DNA from: Gimesia chilikensis
GTDB taxonomy: Bacteria; Planctomycetota; Planctomycetia; Planctomycetales; Planctomycetaceae
Assembly: GCF_008329715.1 (NCBI RefSeq)
Contig: NZ_VTSR01000014.1
Span: 149,805-213,804 of the forward strand
Reading direction: 5' to 3'
Length of the DNA stretch: 64,000 nucleotides
The number at the start of each line of letters is the position of its first letter. The stretch's first letter is position 1. A program made the position numbers and the translations under genes. Shown one piece after another: positions 34,831 through 43,975 of the stretch. Below the pieces are notes generated by a model that was not told the origin of the DNA, ran no database searches, and saw nothing but the letters and a program-made list of their open reading frames with translations.

Positions 34831-35050
34831 GGCGAGGCTTTCGTGATGTTCTTGATTCACAGAACTTGGCAGGTCTCGAGAGACGCCAGGACACATCCGA
34901 CCCTGCGATTAAAGGTCTGTGGTCTGTCCCTGTTTTTCTTCTCATTAAAACAGAAATGTCAGGTATACACAAGAATCGTAATATTCACTATCATACGGTG
35001 TCTCTAGCTCAAGAAATGGTAACCAGTCACGCACCGAGGTATTCAAGAAC

Positions 35051-36391
35051 ATGACGATCAGAGTGCTTTCCCTGTGTCTGGCCAGTCTGTGGTTCTGGTC
35101 GGTAATCGATGTCGACTCTTGTTCGGGCGAAGAAACAGCTGTCTCAGCTGAGAAGCCCCGCTTACTGGAGCAGTTCACCGATGCGCAGTTAACGCACCTG
35201 CTGGAAGGCATCAAAGCCGCCGGCGCTTATGGGCCGTCCGGAATTTCCGGTTCGCTGCGGTCGGTGGCTGACGCCGTCAACCAGTTCCCGTATGCGCACC
35301 AGGACATTCAGCCGACCGACCAGCCGGCAACGCGTTCCGTCCCGGAGTTGAGAAAGGGCCTGCTCTCACTGCGGAACTCGATCTCGGCTTTAGAAATCTC
35401 ACTGCACAAAACGGTTCACTATGTCCAGCCTGAAACGAAAACAAAAACCAGGCAGCTCTGCTATGCCTTTCTGGGGTTACGGCAATACCTGGAAGATGCG
35501 GATGTGCAGCCGGATGGATCGCTGACAAATCATAATATCTATGTGTTTAACGGCGAGGAAACGCGTCGACTCACCAAAACGGATCAGACAGCCGACCGGG
35601 TTTCAGTCAGGAGCAGGCATTTGCCACAGGAAGTGCTGATGTACCTGCAAACGGTTCCGGTCTTTGCCGGCCCGGATGCCGTAGAACATGGACCGCATGA
35701 GGATGTCGCGGCTCTCCTTTTTGACTATGAAGCCCGCTGCCAGGTGTTACCCACGCTCGAAACCGTGGATGGTGCCCCCTGTCATGTGGTTGTCTGCCCG
35801 CTGGGTTTTCTGTTCTGGATCGAAGTCAAAGATCATGGCTGTAATCTGCGCAGGATGGTCGAGTTCAGAATGGAAGGAAATCAGAACGCGCTCGTCCTGA
35901 ACCGCCTTCTGGCACATCAGGATTTTCGTCCGGTCGGCGCGGGGCAGGAATGGCCTTTTAAATCCAGGGAGACCTATTTTGAAGACGTCCTGCCCGATGG
36001 CACCCGTTCCCAGGACGACTCGCTCTTTAGCGACCGCTATCTGACCAGGGAATATATTGTGACGGATCTCAAACGTAACAGCAGCATTACCGAGAGCCGG
36101 TTTCAACTCTCTTATCCCCCGGAAACCCTGGTTATGGATATGATTCGCCAGCGATATTATCGAACCCCCGCCGATCCGCAAGACCTGCCAGACGCCATCG
36201 CCGATGGTTCCCCCATTCTGGCCGACGGAACCATCCCGGACTGGTACCGCGTTCGTTTTGGTGAGCCGCCCGGATATCTGGAACAATACTTTCATTCCAA
36301 ATGGATCTTCTGCCTCTGCGTAGTCGTAATCCTGCTCCTGGCCTGGGTTGTTTGCTCTTATCTTTCTCCCACGCAGGGCAAGGATGCGTAA
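35051..36391 (+). CDS. Hypothetical exported membrane-anchored protein
   Basis: A 446-residue protein with an N-terminal signal peptide (MTIRVLSLCLASLWFWSVID) and a C-terminal membrane helix at about 416-436 (IFCLCVVVILLLAWVVC) with a short basic tail, so most of it should lie outside the cytoplasm, tethered at the C terminus. The body is acidic and of mixed fold, with no recognised motif. It is transcribed away from the propeller genes and is followed by ada. Confidence 0.6.
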   Translation: MTIRVLSLCLASLWFWSVIDVDSCSGEETAVSAEKPRLLEQFTDAQLTHLLEGIKAAGAYGPSGISGSLRSVADAVNQFPYAHQDIQPTDQPATRSVPELRKGLLSLRNSISALEISLHKTVHYVQPETKTKTRQLCYAFLGLRQYLEDADVQPDGSLTNHNIYVFNGEETRRLTKTDQTADRVSVRSRHLPQEVLMYLQTVPVFAGPDAVEHGPHEDVAALLFDYEARCQVLPTLETVDGAPCHVVVCPLGFLFWIEVKDHGCNLRRMVEFRMEGNQNALVLNRLLAHQDFRPVGAGQEWPFKSRETYFEDVLPDGTRSQDDSLFSDRYLTREYIVTDLKRNSSITESRFQLSYPPETLVMDMIRQRYYRTPADPQDLPDAIADGSPILADGTIPDWYRVRFGEPPGYLEQYFHSKWIFCLCVVVILLLAWVVCSYLSPTQGKDA

Positions 36392-36508
36392 ACAGCGGGC
36401 GAACGCCGATCCCACAAATCCCAATTCCCTGTTCATTTCCCGGTTGTCACGCTCTGGTGAACCGATACCATGATAGCACAGTCATCAGATATTGCAGGAC
36501 CTCCCGAG

Positions 36509-37594
36509 ATGAAACAGACAGATCAATCAGTAACCACCGAATCGCTGCCGGACCGGGAGACGATGTACGCTGCCCTGGTCCAGCGGGACAGCAGCTTTGA
36601 AGGCGTCTTCGTTGCCGCCATTCGCACCACCGGGATTTTCTGCCGGCCCTCCTGTTCGGCCCGCAAACCCAGGCCGGAGAATGTCGAATACTTCGCCGAT
36701 GCGAAAACCGCCCTCGCGCACGGCTACCGGGAATGCAAGGTTTGTCGCCCGCTGGTCTCCCTCGGCTCCACCCCCGACTGGCTGCAGCCGTTGATTGAAG
36801 AAGTCGATCAGGACGCCACCCTCCGCCTCACCGCTGAAGACCTGCGGGAACGGGGCCTCGACCCGGTCCGCGTCCGCCGCTGGTTTCAGAAGCTGCACGG
36901 CATGAGCTTCGCCTCCTACCTGCGGATGCGGCGGATCAACCAGGCCTTCAGCCAGCTGCAGCACAAATCAACGGTGACCGACGCCGCGCTCGACAGCGGC
37001 TATGAATCGCTGAGCGGGTTCGGCGAGAGCTTCAAGAAAGCGATGGGCAACGCGCCCGTCAAAAGTAATGACCAGCAGGTGATCAACGTCAGTCGCCTGC
37101 TGACACCCTTGGGGCCGATGCTGGCCGGCGCCACGGAGCAGGGGATCTGCCTGCTCGAATTCACCGATCGCCGGATGCTCGAAACGCAGCTCAACCGCCT
37201 GCAGAAACGACTCAACGCCCGCGCACTTCCCGGCGACAGCCCCTGGTTCCCGCAGCTCGACGGCCAGCTGCAGGCTTACTTCGCCGGAAAACGGACCGAC
37301 TTCGATCTCCCCCTGGTCCTGGCGGGCACCGAGTTTCAGGAACGAGTCTGGAACGCCCTGCGGACCATTCCGTGTGGCACCACCCGTTCCTATTCCGAAC
37401 AGGCCGAGATCATCGGGCAGCCGACCGCAGCCAGAGCCGTCGCCCGCGCCAACGGCGATAACCGCATCGCGATTCTGATCCCCTGCCACCGCGTCATCGG
37501 AGCCGACGGCACCCTCACCGGTTACGGCGGCGGCCTCTGGCGCAAAAAACGACTGCTGGAAATCGAACAGGGAACAGATGCCCCAACCAGATGA
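36509..37594 (+). CDS. ada: Ada: O6-methylguanine methyltransferase and transcriptional activator
   Basis: A 361-residue three-domain Ada protein. The N-terminal zinc/methyl-acceptor domain has C45 and C49 in FCRPSCSARKP and C76 and C79 in RECKVCR; C45 is the expected phosphotriester methyl acceptor. An AraC-type helix-turn-helix covers about 95-185. The C-terminal methyltransferase has the active-site PCHRVIG with C326 and the SYSEQAEIIGQPTAARAVA segment. It repairs alkylated DNA and, once methylated, activates its regulon. The ATG at 36509 is preferred; one at 36470 adds 13 residues. The stop TGA is the first three bases of a family 4 hairpin repeat. Confidence 0.92.
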   Translation: MKQTDQSVTTESLPDRETMYAALVQRDSSFEGVFVAAIRTTGIFCRPSCSARKPRPENVEYFADAKTALAHGYRECKVCRPLVSLGSTPDWLQPLIEEVDQDATLRLTAEDLRERGLDPVRVRRWFQKLHGMSFASYLRMRRINQAFSQLQHKSTVTDAALDSGYESLSGFGESFKKAMGNAPVKSNDQQVINVSRLLTPLGPMLAGATEQGICLLEFTDRRMLETQLNRLQKRLNARALPGDSPWFPQLDGQLQAYFAGKRTDFDLPLVLAGTEFQERVWNALRTIPCGTTRSYSEQAEIIGQPTAARAVARANGDNRIAILIPCHRVIGADGTLTGYGGGLWRKKRLLEIEQGTDAPTR

Positions 37595-37621
37595 GCGGCA
37601 AGGCGTCAGCCGCCGGTAAAA
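37592..37621. repeat. Hairpin repeat family 4, copy b (overlaps ada stop)
   Basis: TGAGCGGCAAGGCGTCAGCC followed by GCCGGTAAAA, 28 of 30 bases identical to 10584-10613. Its first three bases are the stop codon of ada. Confidence 0.8.
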
Positions 37622-37653
37622 TGTAAAACGCGGTTTCCAGAACCAGTAGCGGG

Positions 37654-37690
37654 TGGCCGCGAATGCAATTCTTGGTTGTCGCAGACAACA
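37654..37690. repeat. Repeat family 2, diverged copy c
   Basis: GTGGCCGCGAATGCAATTCT followed by TGGTTGTCGCAGACAAC. The hairpin core CGAAT-GCA-ATTC and the CGCAG-AACAGGA downstream part are kept; the outer stem is degraded to one mismatch and one G-T pair. The rest of the spacer to 37900 shows no gene. Confidence 0.55.
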
Positions 37691-37900
37691 GGAGGTTGCG
37701 TAGTGAGCGAAGACCGGTGCTGTATTGCGCCTGAATCTGTTTCCGTTCAGCATGGAAAAATCAGTTTTGTGTTCGACGCGGAAACTGCGACCTCCTGCTC
37801 CCTGCGCTCGGCCCCAAGTACATTCGAGCCCACCCATTCTTCTTCGTGGTTTGTTGCTCTCTAAAATCTGAGCAGTACGAGGAGCGCAAGAACACTCAGG

Positions 37901-38443
37901 TCATTTCCCCGGCTTCCCCTCTCCCCAGCGTTCTTTATTAAACTGTTCCGACTGCCCACGGGGGATCGTCAGCGTGTTCCAGTCATCGCCGGCCTGAATC
38001 CGGGCGACCTGCACGATCTGTCCCACGTGATAACAGGTATGCCCCAGGGAACGCTGGATCGCCAGCGGCACGGTGTGGGCATCGCCGCGAATATAGACGG
38101 TCGTCTTCAGGTCCTCGGGCCCCAGACTGTTGAGGGATTCAAACAGCACACCCCAACCCCGCTCCCAGTAGACCAGCAGTTCGTCCCGGTTTGAGAATGA
38201 ATCCACAAATTCGTCGTCCCGGTTCCGGTCCGGCTTCTCGCCGTCAGTCGTCAGAAAATCGGTCCACCGCGAAATCAGATTCCCGGCGACATGTTTCATG
38301 ATCACCGCAATCGAGTTCGTATGCGCGTCGAGAGCCGTGCGGAGCCCCTCGTCAGAAACCTGTGCCACCGCCCGTTCCGCCATCTGCTTCTGGGCTTCGA
38401 AAACATTGAGCGTCGCCGATAGGAATTGTGTGAAAGGGTCCAT
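37901..38443 (-). CDS. DinB-like protein (DUF1572)
   Basis: A 180-residue four-helix-bundle protein. The metal-ligand histidines are H51 in VIMKHVAG and the H135-x3-H139 pair in LGHTCYHVGQI, the arrangement of DUF1572, a branch of the DinB superfamily. It differs clearly from the DinB protein at 1162-1698, so they are not a recent duplication. Function unknown; some relatives are bacillithiol- or mycothiol-dependent transferases. It faces away from the small membrane-protein genes that follow. Confidence 0.85.
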   Translation of the reverse strand: MDPFTQFLSATLNVFEAQKQMAERAVAQVSDEGLRTALDAHTNSIAVIMKHVAGNLISRWTDFLTTDGEKPDRNRDDEFVDSFSNRDELLVYWERGWGVLFESLNSLGPEDLKTTVYIRGDAHTVPLAIQRSLGHTCYHVGQIVQVARIQAGDDWNTLTIPRGQSEQFNKERWGEGKPGK

Positions 38444-38576
38444 CTAAAATCCTGTATCCTGATTCGTCTGTAAATATTTTGGGTAATTACATATCATAAT
38501 CTCTCTGAGAACAGTGTTCAATTTTCGGGATGGAGACTTCCCACCCGCAGAACTTGAATGGAAAGGAAACCGGATT

Positions 38577-39071
38577 ATGCGACCCTTTCAGAACAGCATA
38601 AATCTGATGAGTTTCGTAGTGGGGACTGCGGTGATGTTCCTGGTTTACCTGCTCCTCGTCTGTCTGCATTCGGAACTGGATCTCTTCCAGGTGGCCGCTC
38701 TGTTGGCTGTCACGCTTGCTGTAATCTGCCCCGGGCTCGGGCTGGAACTCATTCGCAGGAAATTCTCACCTGATATGCAAGCCAGTCTTACCTGGAGAGA
38801 GACGCTGATTACTGTCTGCAGTATGGGCCTCGGTGCGCTGGGCCTGTCTTACTTCATGTTCATCGCAGGCGTGGGAATGGTGATTATGAGTCGGCTCTTT
38901 GGCAGGCTGTTGTCGCTGCTTCCAATTCATAACACGTTGGTGCTGACCTCAATCGTTGCTGGTCTTACCGCATATGTGACACTACTCTCCAGCCTGACAC
39001 TGGTTTTAAACTTTTTGTGTCGTTCAAAGCCGGTTCGCCCATTAAACTCAAGTAGCCTGTCAGCAAATTGA
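38577..39071 (+). CDS. Small multi-span membrane protein
   Basis: A 164-residue protein with four hydrophobic segments (about 12-34, 39-62, 78-107 and 118-146). AAAGGAAAC lies just upstream of the ATG at 38577, which decides the start over one 21 codons further up. No motif recognised. The next gene begins 14 bases after its stop, so the two, and possibly the third at 39344, form a small operon of membrane proteins. Confidence 0.6.
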   Translation: MRPFQNSINLMSFVVGTAVMFLVYLLLVCLHSELDLFQVAALLAVTLAVICPGLGLELIRRKFSPDMQASLTWRETLITVCSMGLGALGLSYFMFIAGVGMVIMSRLFGRLLSLLPIHNTLVLTSIVAGLTAYVTLLSSLTLVLNFLCRSKPVRPLNSSSLSAN

Positions 39072-39085
39072 AAAGAGGAAAAAAC

Positions 39086-39328
39086 ATGCAAAGAATGAAC
39101 CCCTGGATGCTCCTGGTCACCGCTGTCTTTTCCTCGATCGCAATCTGGTTCAGCCGTGAGGGCACTGAATTTGTTGCGATCGGGATATTCGTATTGTTCA
39201 ACCTGGTCACACTGCATCTGGTACAACTGCAGAAAGAAAACGACGAACTCCGGACCCGACTGGAAGCACTCGAAGGTCATGCGCCAGCGACAGACCTGCC
39301 TGAAAATGGGGCAGTCGCGCATGGGTGA
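39086..39328 (+). CDS. Small membrane protein with coiled tail
   Basis: An 80-residue protein with two hydrophobic segments (about 5-20 and 26-48) followed by a short heptad-like helix (LVQLQKENDELRTRLEALEG). GAGGA lies six to eight bases upstream of the ATG at 39086; the upstream TTG at 39068 would absorb this ribosome binding site into coding sequence. Architecture suggests a membrane-anchored oligomeric helix facing the cytoplasm. No family recognised. Confidence 0.55.
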   Translation: MQRMNPWMLLVTAVFSSIAIWFSREGTEFVAIGIFVLFNLVTLHLVQLQKENDELRTRLEALEGHAPATDLPENGAVAHG

Positions 39329-39343
39329 GGTTGGCTTCGGAGA

Positions 39344-39805
39344 ATGATGGTTGACAAAACAATGTCTCATTTCAGAAAAAATAGACTCAAATATCTGCTG
39401 CTGACGCCGATCCTGCTCCTACTGATTTATCAATATTTTGAAAATCCGACCTCGGCCGATTTTTCCTCGCTCCCTGAGTTATACAAGCATCGCGATCTGG
39501 GAGACCGACTGATAAATTTACCCTGCGTAGGAACCATCCGACTGACGCGGCCGCATCCATATACCTCCAACTTCTGCATTCAAGGCAAGTTTCAAGATAC
39601 TGATGCATATTTAAAGTGGCGGTTTGGAGAGGTACATCTGAAAGATGCCGTGGAATTTGTGGAAGCGGCACACAGCATGTCGGAAGAGCAACAGCCAGAT
39701 GATATGTACTGGAAAGACAGTTTTTATTCTGGAAGGTATGCACATGAAATATACCTGTTCAAAGATGGTAGATTCTACGATCAGGTCAGATTACTTAGAG
39801 AATAA
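39344..39805 (+). CDS. Hypothetical membrane-anchored protein
   Basis: A 153-residue protein with one N-terminal hydrophobic segment (YLLLTPILLLLIYQYF, about 17-32), preceded by basic residues, so a signal anchor. The remaining 120 residues are soluble and outside by prediction. Several starts are possible (ATGs at 39344, 39347 and 39362). No family recognised. Third in the run of small membrane-protein genes. Confidence 0.55.
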   Translation: MMVDKTMSHFRKNRLKYLLLTPILLLLIYQYFENPTSADFSSLPELYKHRDLGDRLINLPCVGTIRLTRPHPYTSNFCIQGKFQDTDAYLKWRFGEVHLKDAVEFVEAAHSMSEEQQPDDMYWKDSFYSGRYAHEIYLFKDGRFYDQVRLLRE

Positions 39806-39851
39806 CGCCAGACAGTAGAATCTCTGGCAAGAGGGAACTTTTGAAATAAAC

Positions 39852-40970
39852 TCAAATCTCCGCGGTCGCGCCTCGATAGCGGATCTTGATTCCCTTCGAA
39901 GCGAACTTCTCCGTCATGCGGGGCACGTCGGTATCGTGGACTAAAACGATCACGGTATCCCCTTCCAGCAAGGTTGTATCCGGCGTGAGATCTTTTTCTA
40001 CATCGCCGTTGGCCCGGCGGATGGCAACCACCAGGTAGCCCCGTTCGCTGCGGACCTCAATCTTTTCCAGCGTCTTATTTACGAACGCGGAACCAGCGGT
40101 GACCTGGAGTTCTTCAAACTGGAGGCCGAAGTGCCCCAGTTCATCTTTGATGGCGCCTTCGCTGGTCAGTTCTTCCAGCATGTTTTCCGCGGTGGGCCGC
40201 ATGATCAGCTGCGCAACCTTGCTCGCCCCGATCGCGGTCGGCAGTACCACCCGGTTTGCACCACAGCCCAGCAGTTTCTTTTCCGTTTTGGGATTCTCGC
40301 CCCGGGCGATGATCAACAGCTCGGCGTTCATCTCGCGGGCCGTGATTGTCACAAACACGTTGGTCGCATCTTCCGAAAGCACCGTTGCCAGCACTGCAGC
40401 CCGGTCAATGCCCGCCTGTTCCAGAATCGTTTCTTCCGAAGCGTCGCCGTAGATGACCCAGTAGCCCTGTTCCTCAGCCGCCTTGAGACGACGTTCGTCA
40501 CAGTCGATCACCACAAATGGTTTTCCCGCGGCGAACAGGTTTCTGGCCAGAATCGAACCCATGCGACCGATGCCGCAGATGATCGTGTGGCCCTGCATAC
40601 GCTCAATTTCTTTTGCCATTTTTCTCGCTCCCAGTGCCCGGTTGATTTCACCGTCAATCAGCATCTGCATGAAACCGCCGATTGTATAGATCACCGCGCC
40701 ATAGCCGGCAATGATCACCATGATGGTCAACGCGCGAAGTGCCGATGATTCCACCGGCTGCACTTCGCCGTAGCCCACGCCGAAGATCGTGATGATCACC
40801 ATGTAGATTGAGTCTTCGAGTTTCCACCCGGCAGCAACATAGCCGATGACAGCAATCAGACAGATTGCAAAGAACAGCGAGATCCCCGTAATGATTTTGC
40901 GGAACGGACCCGAGTGTCGAGGGCGGCGCTGATTCCCTGCGGTCGAGATATGTGATTCAGGTTCCGTCAT
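39852..40970 (-). CDS. Two-helix potassium channel with RCK (TrkA-N) domain
   Basis: A 372-residue channel subunit: TM1 at about 24-46, pore and filter TIFGVGYGEVQP (filter GVGYGE, with Phe-Gly in place of the usual Thr-Thr before VGYG), TM2 at about 77-100, then a cytoplasmic NAD-binding RCK/TrkA-N domain starting HTIICGIGRMGSILARNLF and a TrkA-C-like domain (about 285-370, with VRSERGYLVVAIRRANG). Four subunits should form a ligand-gated K+ channel of the MthK/Kch type. The ATG at 40970 was chosen because the 68 additional upstream codons have no family resemblance. It lies 124 bases downstream of glnN on the same strand. Confidence 0.85.
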   Translation of the reverse strand: MTEPESHISTAGNQRRPRHSGPFRKIITGISLFFAICLIAVIGYVAAGWKLEDSIYMVIITIFGVGYGEVQPVESSALRALTIMVIIAGYGAVIYTIGGFMQMLIDGEINRALGARKMAKEIERMQGHTIICGIGRMGSILARNLFAAGKPFVVIDCDERRLKAAEEQGYWVIYGDASEETILEQAGIDRAAVLATVLSEDATNVFVTITAREMNAELLIIARGENPKTEKKLLGCGANRVVLPTAIGASKVAQLIMRPTAENMLEELTSEGAIKDELGHFGLQFEELQVTAGSAFVNKTLEKIEVRSERGYLVVAIRRANGDVEKDLTPDTTLLEGDTVIVLVHDTDVPRMTEKFASKGIKIRYRGATAEI

Positions 40971-41023
40971 GGCTCGTCTGCTCGTCAACGCGCGGGAAGG
41001 AATCGAAGGCGGTGGCTCAAATA

Positions 41024-41066
41024 GGAACGGAGCCGCACCAGCACTGTGCCGGTCGGCTCCTGTTCC
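41024..41066 (-). terminator. Inverted repeat between glnN and the potassium channel gene
   Basis: GGAACGGAGCCG (41024-41035) pairs with CGGCTCCTGTTCC (41054-41066) with one bulged base. It lies 29 bases past the glnN stop. On the minus strand only a weak TATTTG follows, so it may be an inefficient terminator or an mRNA-stability hairpin. Confidence 0.45.
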
Positions 41067-41094
41067 GAAAAATCCAGCTAATCCATCAAGACGA

Positions 41095-43338
41095 TTATTT
41101 GATGAACAGCATTTCCTGGTAGGTTGGCAGCGGCCACAGATCGTCGGCCACAATACCTTCCAGTTCGTCTGCATATTCGCGGACTTTGTTCATCAGCGGC
41201 AGAATCGTATGGCAGTAGTAATTTGCTTCGGCCAGCAGATCTTCCGATCCGTTTTCGGCACCAGCGGTTTCCAGTTCGCCAATACTGTCCTGCAGTGCTT
41301 TCACCAGTGCAGTTACCTTGTCCAGAGTCTTGGTATCGAACTCGTAGTCCAGCATTTTCAGGCTGGCACAGTTGGAAACCAGTTCGCCCTGGTAACGGAT
41401 GACAGCCGGGAAGATCATGGTCTTGGCCATCTTCAGTGTCAGGTTATACTCGACCTTGATCGACATGACGTACTGCTCAAGGTAGGTCTCCAGACGGCTT
41501 TCCAGTTCTCGTTCCGACAGGACGCTGTACTTGGTAAACAGTTCTTTGACTTCTTCTGTCTGTAGAATCGGCAGAGCGTCTGCGGTGGTTTTGAGGTTCA
41601 GCAGACCCCGTTTTTCCGCTTCAGCGTGCCATTCGTCACTGTAACCGTCGCCGTTGAAGATGACGGCACCATGTTCGTTCATGATCTCGGTCAGCAGCGT
41701 CTGCAGGGCAGAGTTCAGTTTGGCAGGATCGCCACCGGTGGCTTCTTCCAGTTTGGTCGCACAGTAATCCAGTGATTCAGCAACGATGGTGTTCATCGCA
41801 ACCAGCGGACCGGCGATAGACTGGTTCGCACCCACGGCACGGAATTCAAACCGGTTACCGGTGAAAGCGAACGGGCTGGTTCGGTTACGGTCGCCCGCAT
41901 CTTTCGGTAGCGGAGGCAGTACGTCGACACCGACGGTCAGTGTGCCTTTCGGAATCGAAGAGTTAGCACCACCGGCTTTAATCTGTTCGAAGACGTCGGT
42001 CAGCTGATCACCCAGGAAGACCGAGATGATGGCTGGAGGTGCTTCGTTGGCACCCAGACGATGGTCGTTACTGGCAGATGCGACAACGGATCGCAGCAGG
42101 CCCTGGAACTTGTGAACCGCCCGGATGACGGCACCACAGAACAGCAGGAACTGGGCGTTTTCGTGAGGAGTATCGCCGGGATCAAGCAGGTTGCCCTGAG
42201 AGGAACTGCCCATTGACCAGTTGACGTGTTTCCCTGAACCGTTCACGCCAGCGAAAGGCTTTTCGTGAGTCAGACAGACCATACCGTATTTTTCTGCAGT
42301 GCGACGCAGTGTGGTCATCAGCAGCTGCTGATGGTCAGTTGCGATGTTGGCAGATTCAAACAGCGGAGCAATTTCGAACTGACCCGGAGCCACTTCGTTG
42401 TGACGGGTTTTAACGGGAATCCCCAGTTTGAACAGTTCGCGTTCGGCTTCAAACATGAAAGACAGAACACGGTCGGGGATGGCACCGAAGTAATGATCGT
42501 CAAATTCCTGTCCCTTGGGAGGCTTGGCGCCAAACAGGGTACGACCGGCGTTGAGCAGGTCGGGACGGGCGTAGTAGAAGTTCTTGTCGATCAGGAAGTA
42601 TTCCTGTTCCGGACCGGCGGTAGAGGAAACCAGGCTGCCGTCAGTGTGACCGAACAGCTTCAGAATCCGCTGTGCCTGGGTGTTCAGAGCCTGCATCGAA
42701 CGCAGAACGGGAGTTTTCTTGTCGAGGGCTTCTCCGGTCCAGGAAACGAAAGCGGTCGGAATGCACAGTGTGGTTCCGTTGGTGTTTTCCAGAATGTAAG
42801 CAGGGCTGGTGACGTCCCAGATGGTATAACCACGGGCTTCGAAGGTCACGCGGATACCACCGGTCGGGAAGCTCGAACCATCGGGCTCACCCTGGATCAG
42901 CTGTGAACCGCTGAATTCAGCAATCGCACCGCCGTCTCCATCCGGAGAGAGGAAGCTGTCGTGCTTTTCTGCGGTGGAACCGGTCAGGGGATAGAAGACG
43001 TGTGCGTAGTGGGTCGCACCTTTTTCGATGGCCCAGTCTTTGATTGCGGAAGCAACAACGTCTGCAGTCGAGCAGTCCAGTTTTTCACCAGCTTCGATTG
43101 TCTTGACCAGCTTCTTGTAGACTTCTTTCGGCAGACGCTTTTTCATGGTCGACTTGGAGAAGACGTTGGCGTTGAAAAGCTGTGAAGTAGGTTCTTCTTT
43201 GTAGTTCATCGGAGGATAACTTGGCTTGTAGCTGGTGACTGCGGCGATGGCGGCGGAACGGGTTGAACCAACGGCTGTTTTAGAGCCATTGCTGCCACCG
43301 GAGAATGAAGTGGACGCACTCGAAGTTGCTGTGTTCAC
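41095..43338 (-). CDS. glnN: Type III glutamine synthetase
   Basis: A 747-residue GSIII, which makes glutamine from glutamate, ammonia and ATP. GSIII proteins are about 730 residues, far longer than GSI. Clear family blocks include [14 protein letters not shown] (glutamate and metal site), [36 protein letters not shown] (ATP and ammonia site) and [19 protein letters not shown]. The N-terminal 40 residues are Ser/Thr-rich and low in complexity, as a flexible tail. It is probably the main or an accessory ammonia-assimilating enzyme. GSIII lacks the GSI adenylylation site. The potassium channel gene lies downstream. Confidence 0.95.
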   Translation of the reverse strand: MNTATSSASTSFSGGSNGSKTAVGSTRSAAIAAVTSYKPSYPPMNYKEEPTSQLFNANVFSKSTMKKRLPKEVYKKLVKTIEAGEKLDCSTADVVASAIKDWAIEKGATHYAHVFYPLTGSTAEKHDSFLSPDGDGGAIAEFSGSQLIQGEPDGSSFPTGGIRVTFEARGYTIWDVTSPAYILENTNGTTLCIPTAFVSWTGEALDKKTPVLRSMQALNTQAQRILKLFGHTDGSLVSSTAGPEQEYFLIDKNFYYARPDLLNAGRTLFGAKPPKGQEFDDHYFGAIPDRVLSFMFEAERELFKLGIPVKTRHNEVAPGQFEIAPLFESANIATDHQQLLMTTLRRTAEKYGMVCLTHEKPFAGVNGSGKHVNWSMGSSSQGNLLDPGDTPHENAQFLLFCGAVIRAVHKFQGLLRSVVASASNDHRLGANEAPPAIISVFLGDQLTDVFEQIKAGGANSSIPKGTLTVGVDVLPPLPKDAGDRNRTSPFAFTGNRFEFRAVGANQSIAGPLVAMNTIVAESLDYCATKLEEATGGDPAKLNSALQTLLTEIMNEHGAVIFNGDGYSDEWHAEAEKRGLLNLKTTADALPILQTEEVKELFTKYSVLSERELESRLETYLEQYVMSIKVEYNLTLKMAKTMIFPAVIRYQGELVSNCASLKMLDYEFDTKTLDKVTALVKALQDSIGELETAGAENGSEDLLAEANYYCHTILPLMNKVREYADELEGIVADDLWPLPTYQEMLFIK

Positions 43339-43975
43339 TGTTTTGACCTTTTCATAGGGCGATTAATACGACTGACAAAACAACCGGCGGATACAGCTCA
43401 TACGTGAAGCGCATCACCGGTGAGACGGAGATTCATCCAGGATATTCAAGAGTGCGGGCCTGGCGGCCTGATCCGTTCACGTCGCCGGGCAGTCATTGCC
43501 ACGTGCCGCTCAAGGGAACCCGCATCCGGAGATTCTGAGTGAGGTTATATCTAATGTTGTTTATGTGATTGATTTCGAAACTGGAGTCGATCGGCGGGTG
43601 AATCGCCCGCGAGCTTACACCAGATTGGCTCAGAACTTCCTGTGAAGAAGAATGATTCTTAACAATAGCAGAAGGTGTGCCAAAACGCTGCTGATAACCC
43701 GATTTACTGTCACAATCGGCTCCCTGCTGACCCCGCAACGGATGTTTTGGACACCCGGAAGCAGAGGTACGGGATTTTCACCACTTATTCCCCCTGAAAT
43801 AGAGCCCTTCCGACCTTGCAACCTGCGGACGCCCAATCTGGAGAAAATTGTCTGTTGCTGGAAAGACAACCGGCAAACTGTGCCTGCCCGGAGAGCAGAT
43901 GCCGAGAATGCGCGCAATTCATGCACGGAAAAAAGGCAGTGTGTTTGGCTACGCAAGATGTGTTCGTATGTATAT
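43339..43975. other. Long spacer upstream of glnN
   Basis: About 640 bases between two minus-strand genes. Open frames on both strands have no family resemblance. A short hairpin GCGGG-TGAATCG-CCCGC lies at 43594-43610. The upstream region of glnN (43340-43560) should hold its promoter; no sigma-54 or NtrC site was recognised by eye. Confidence 0.5.
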
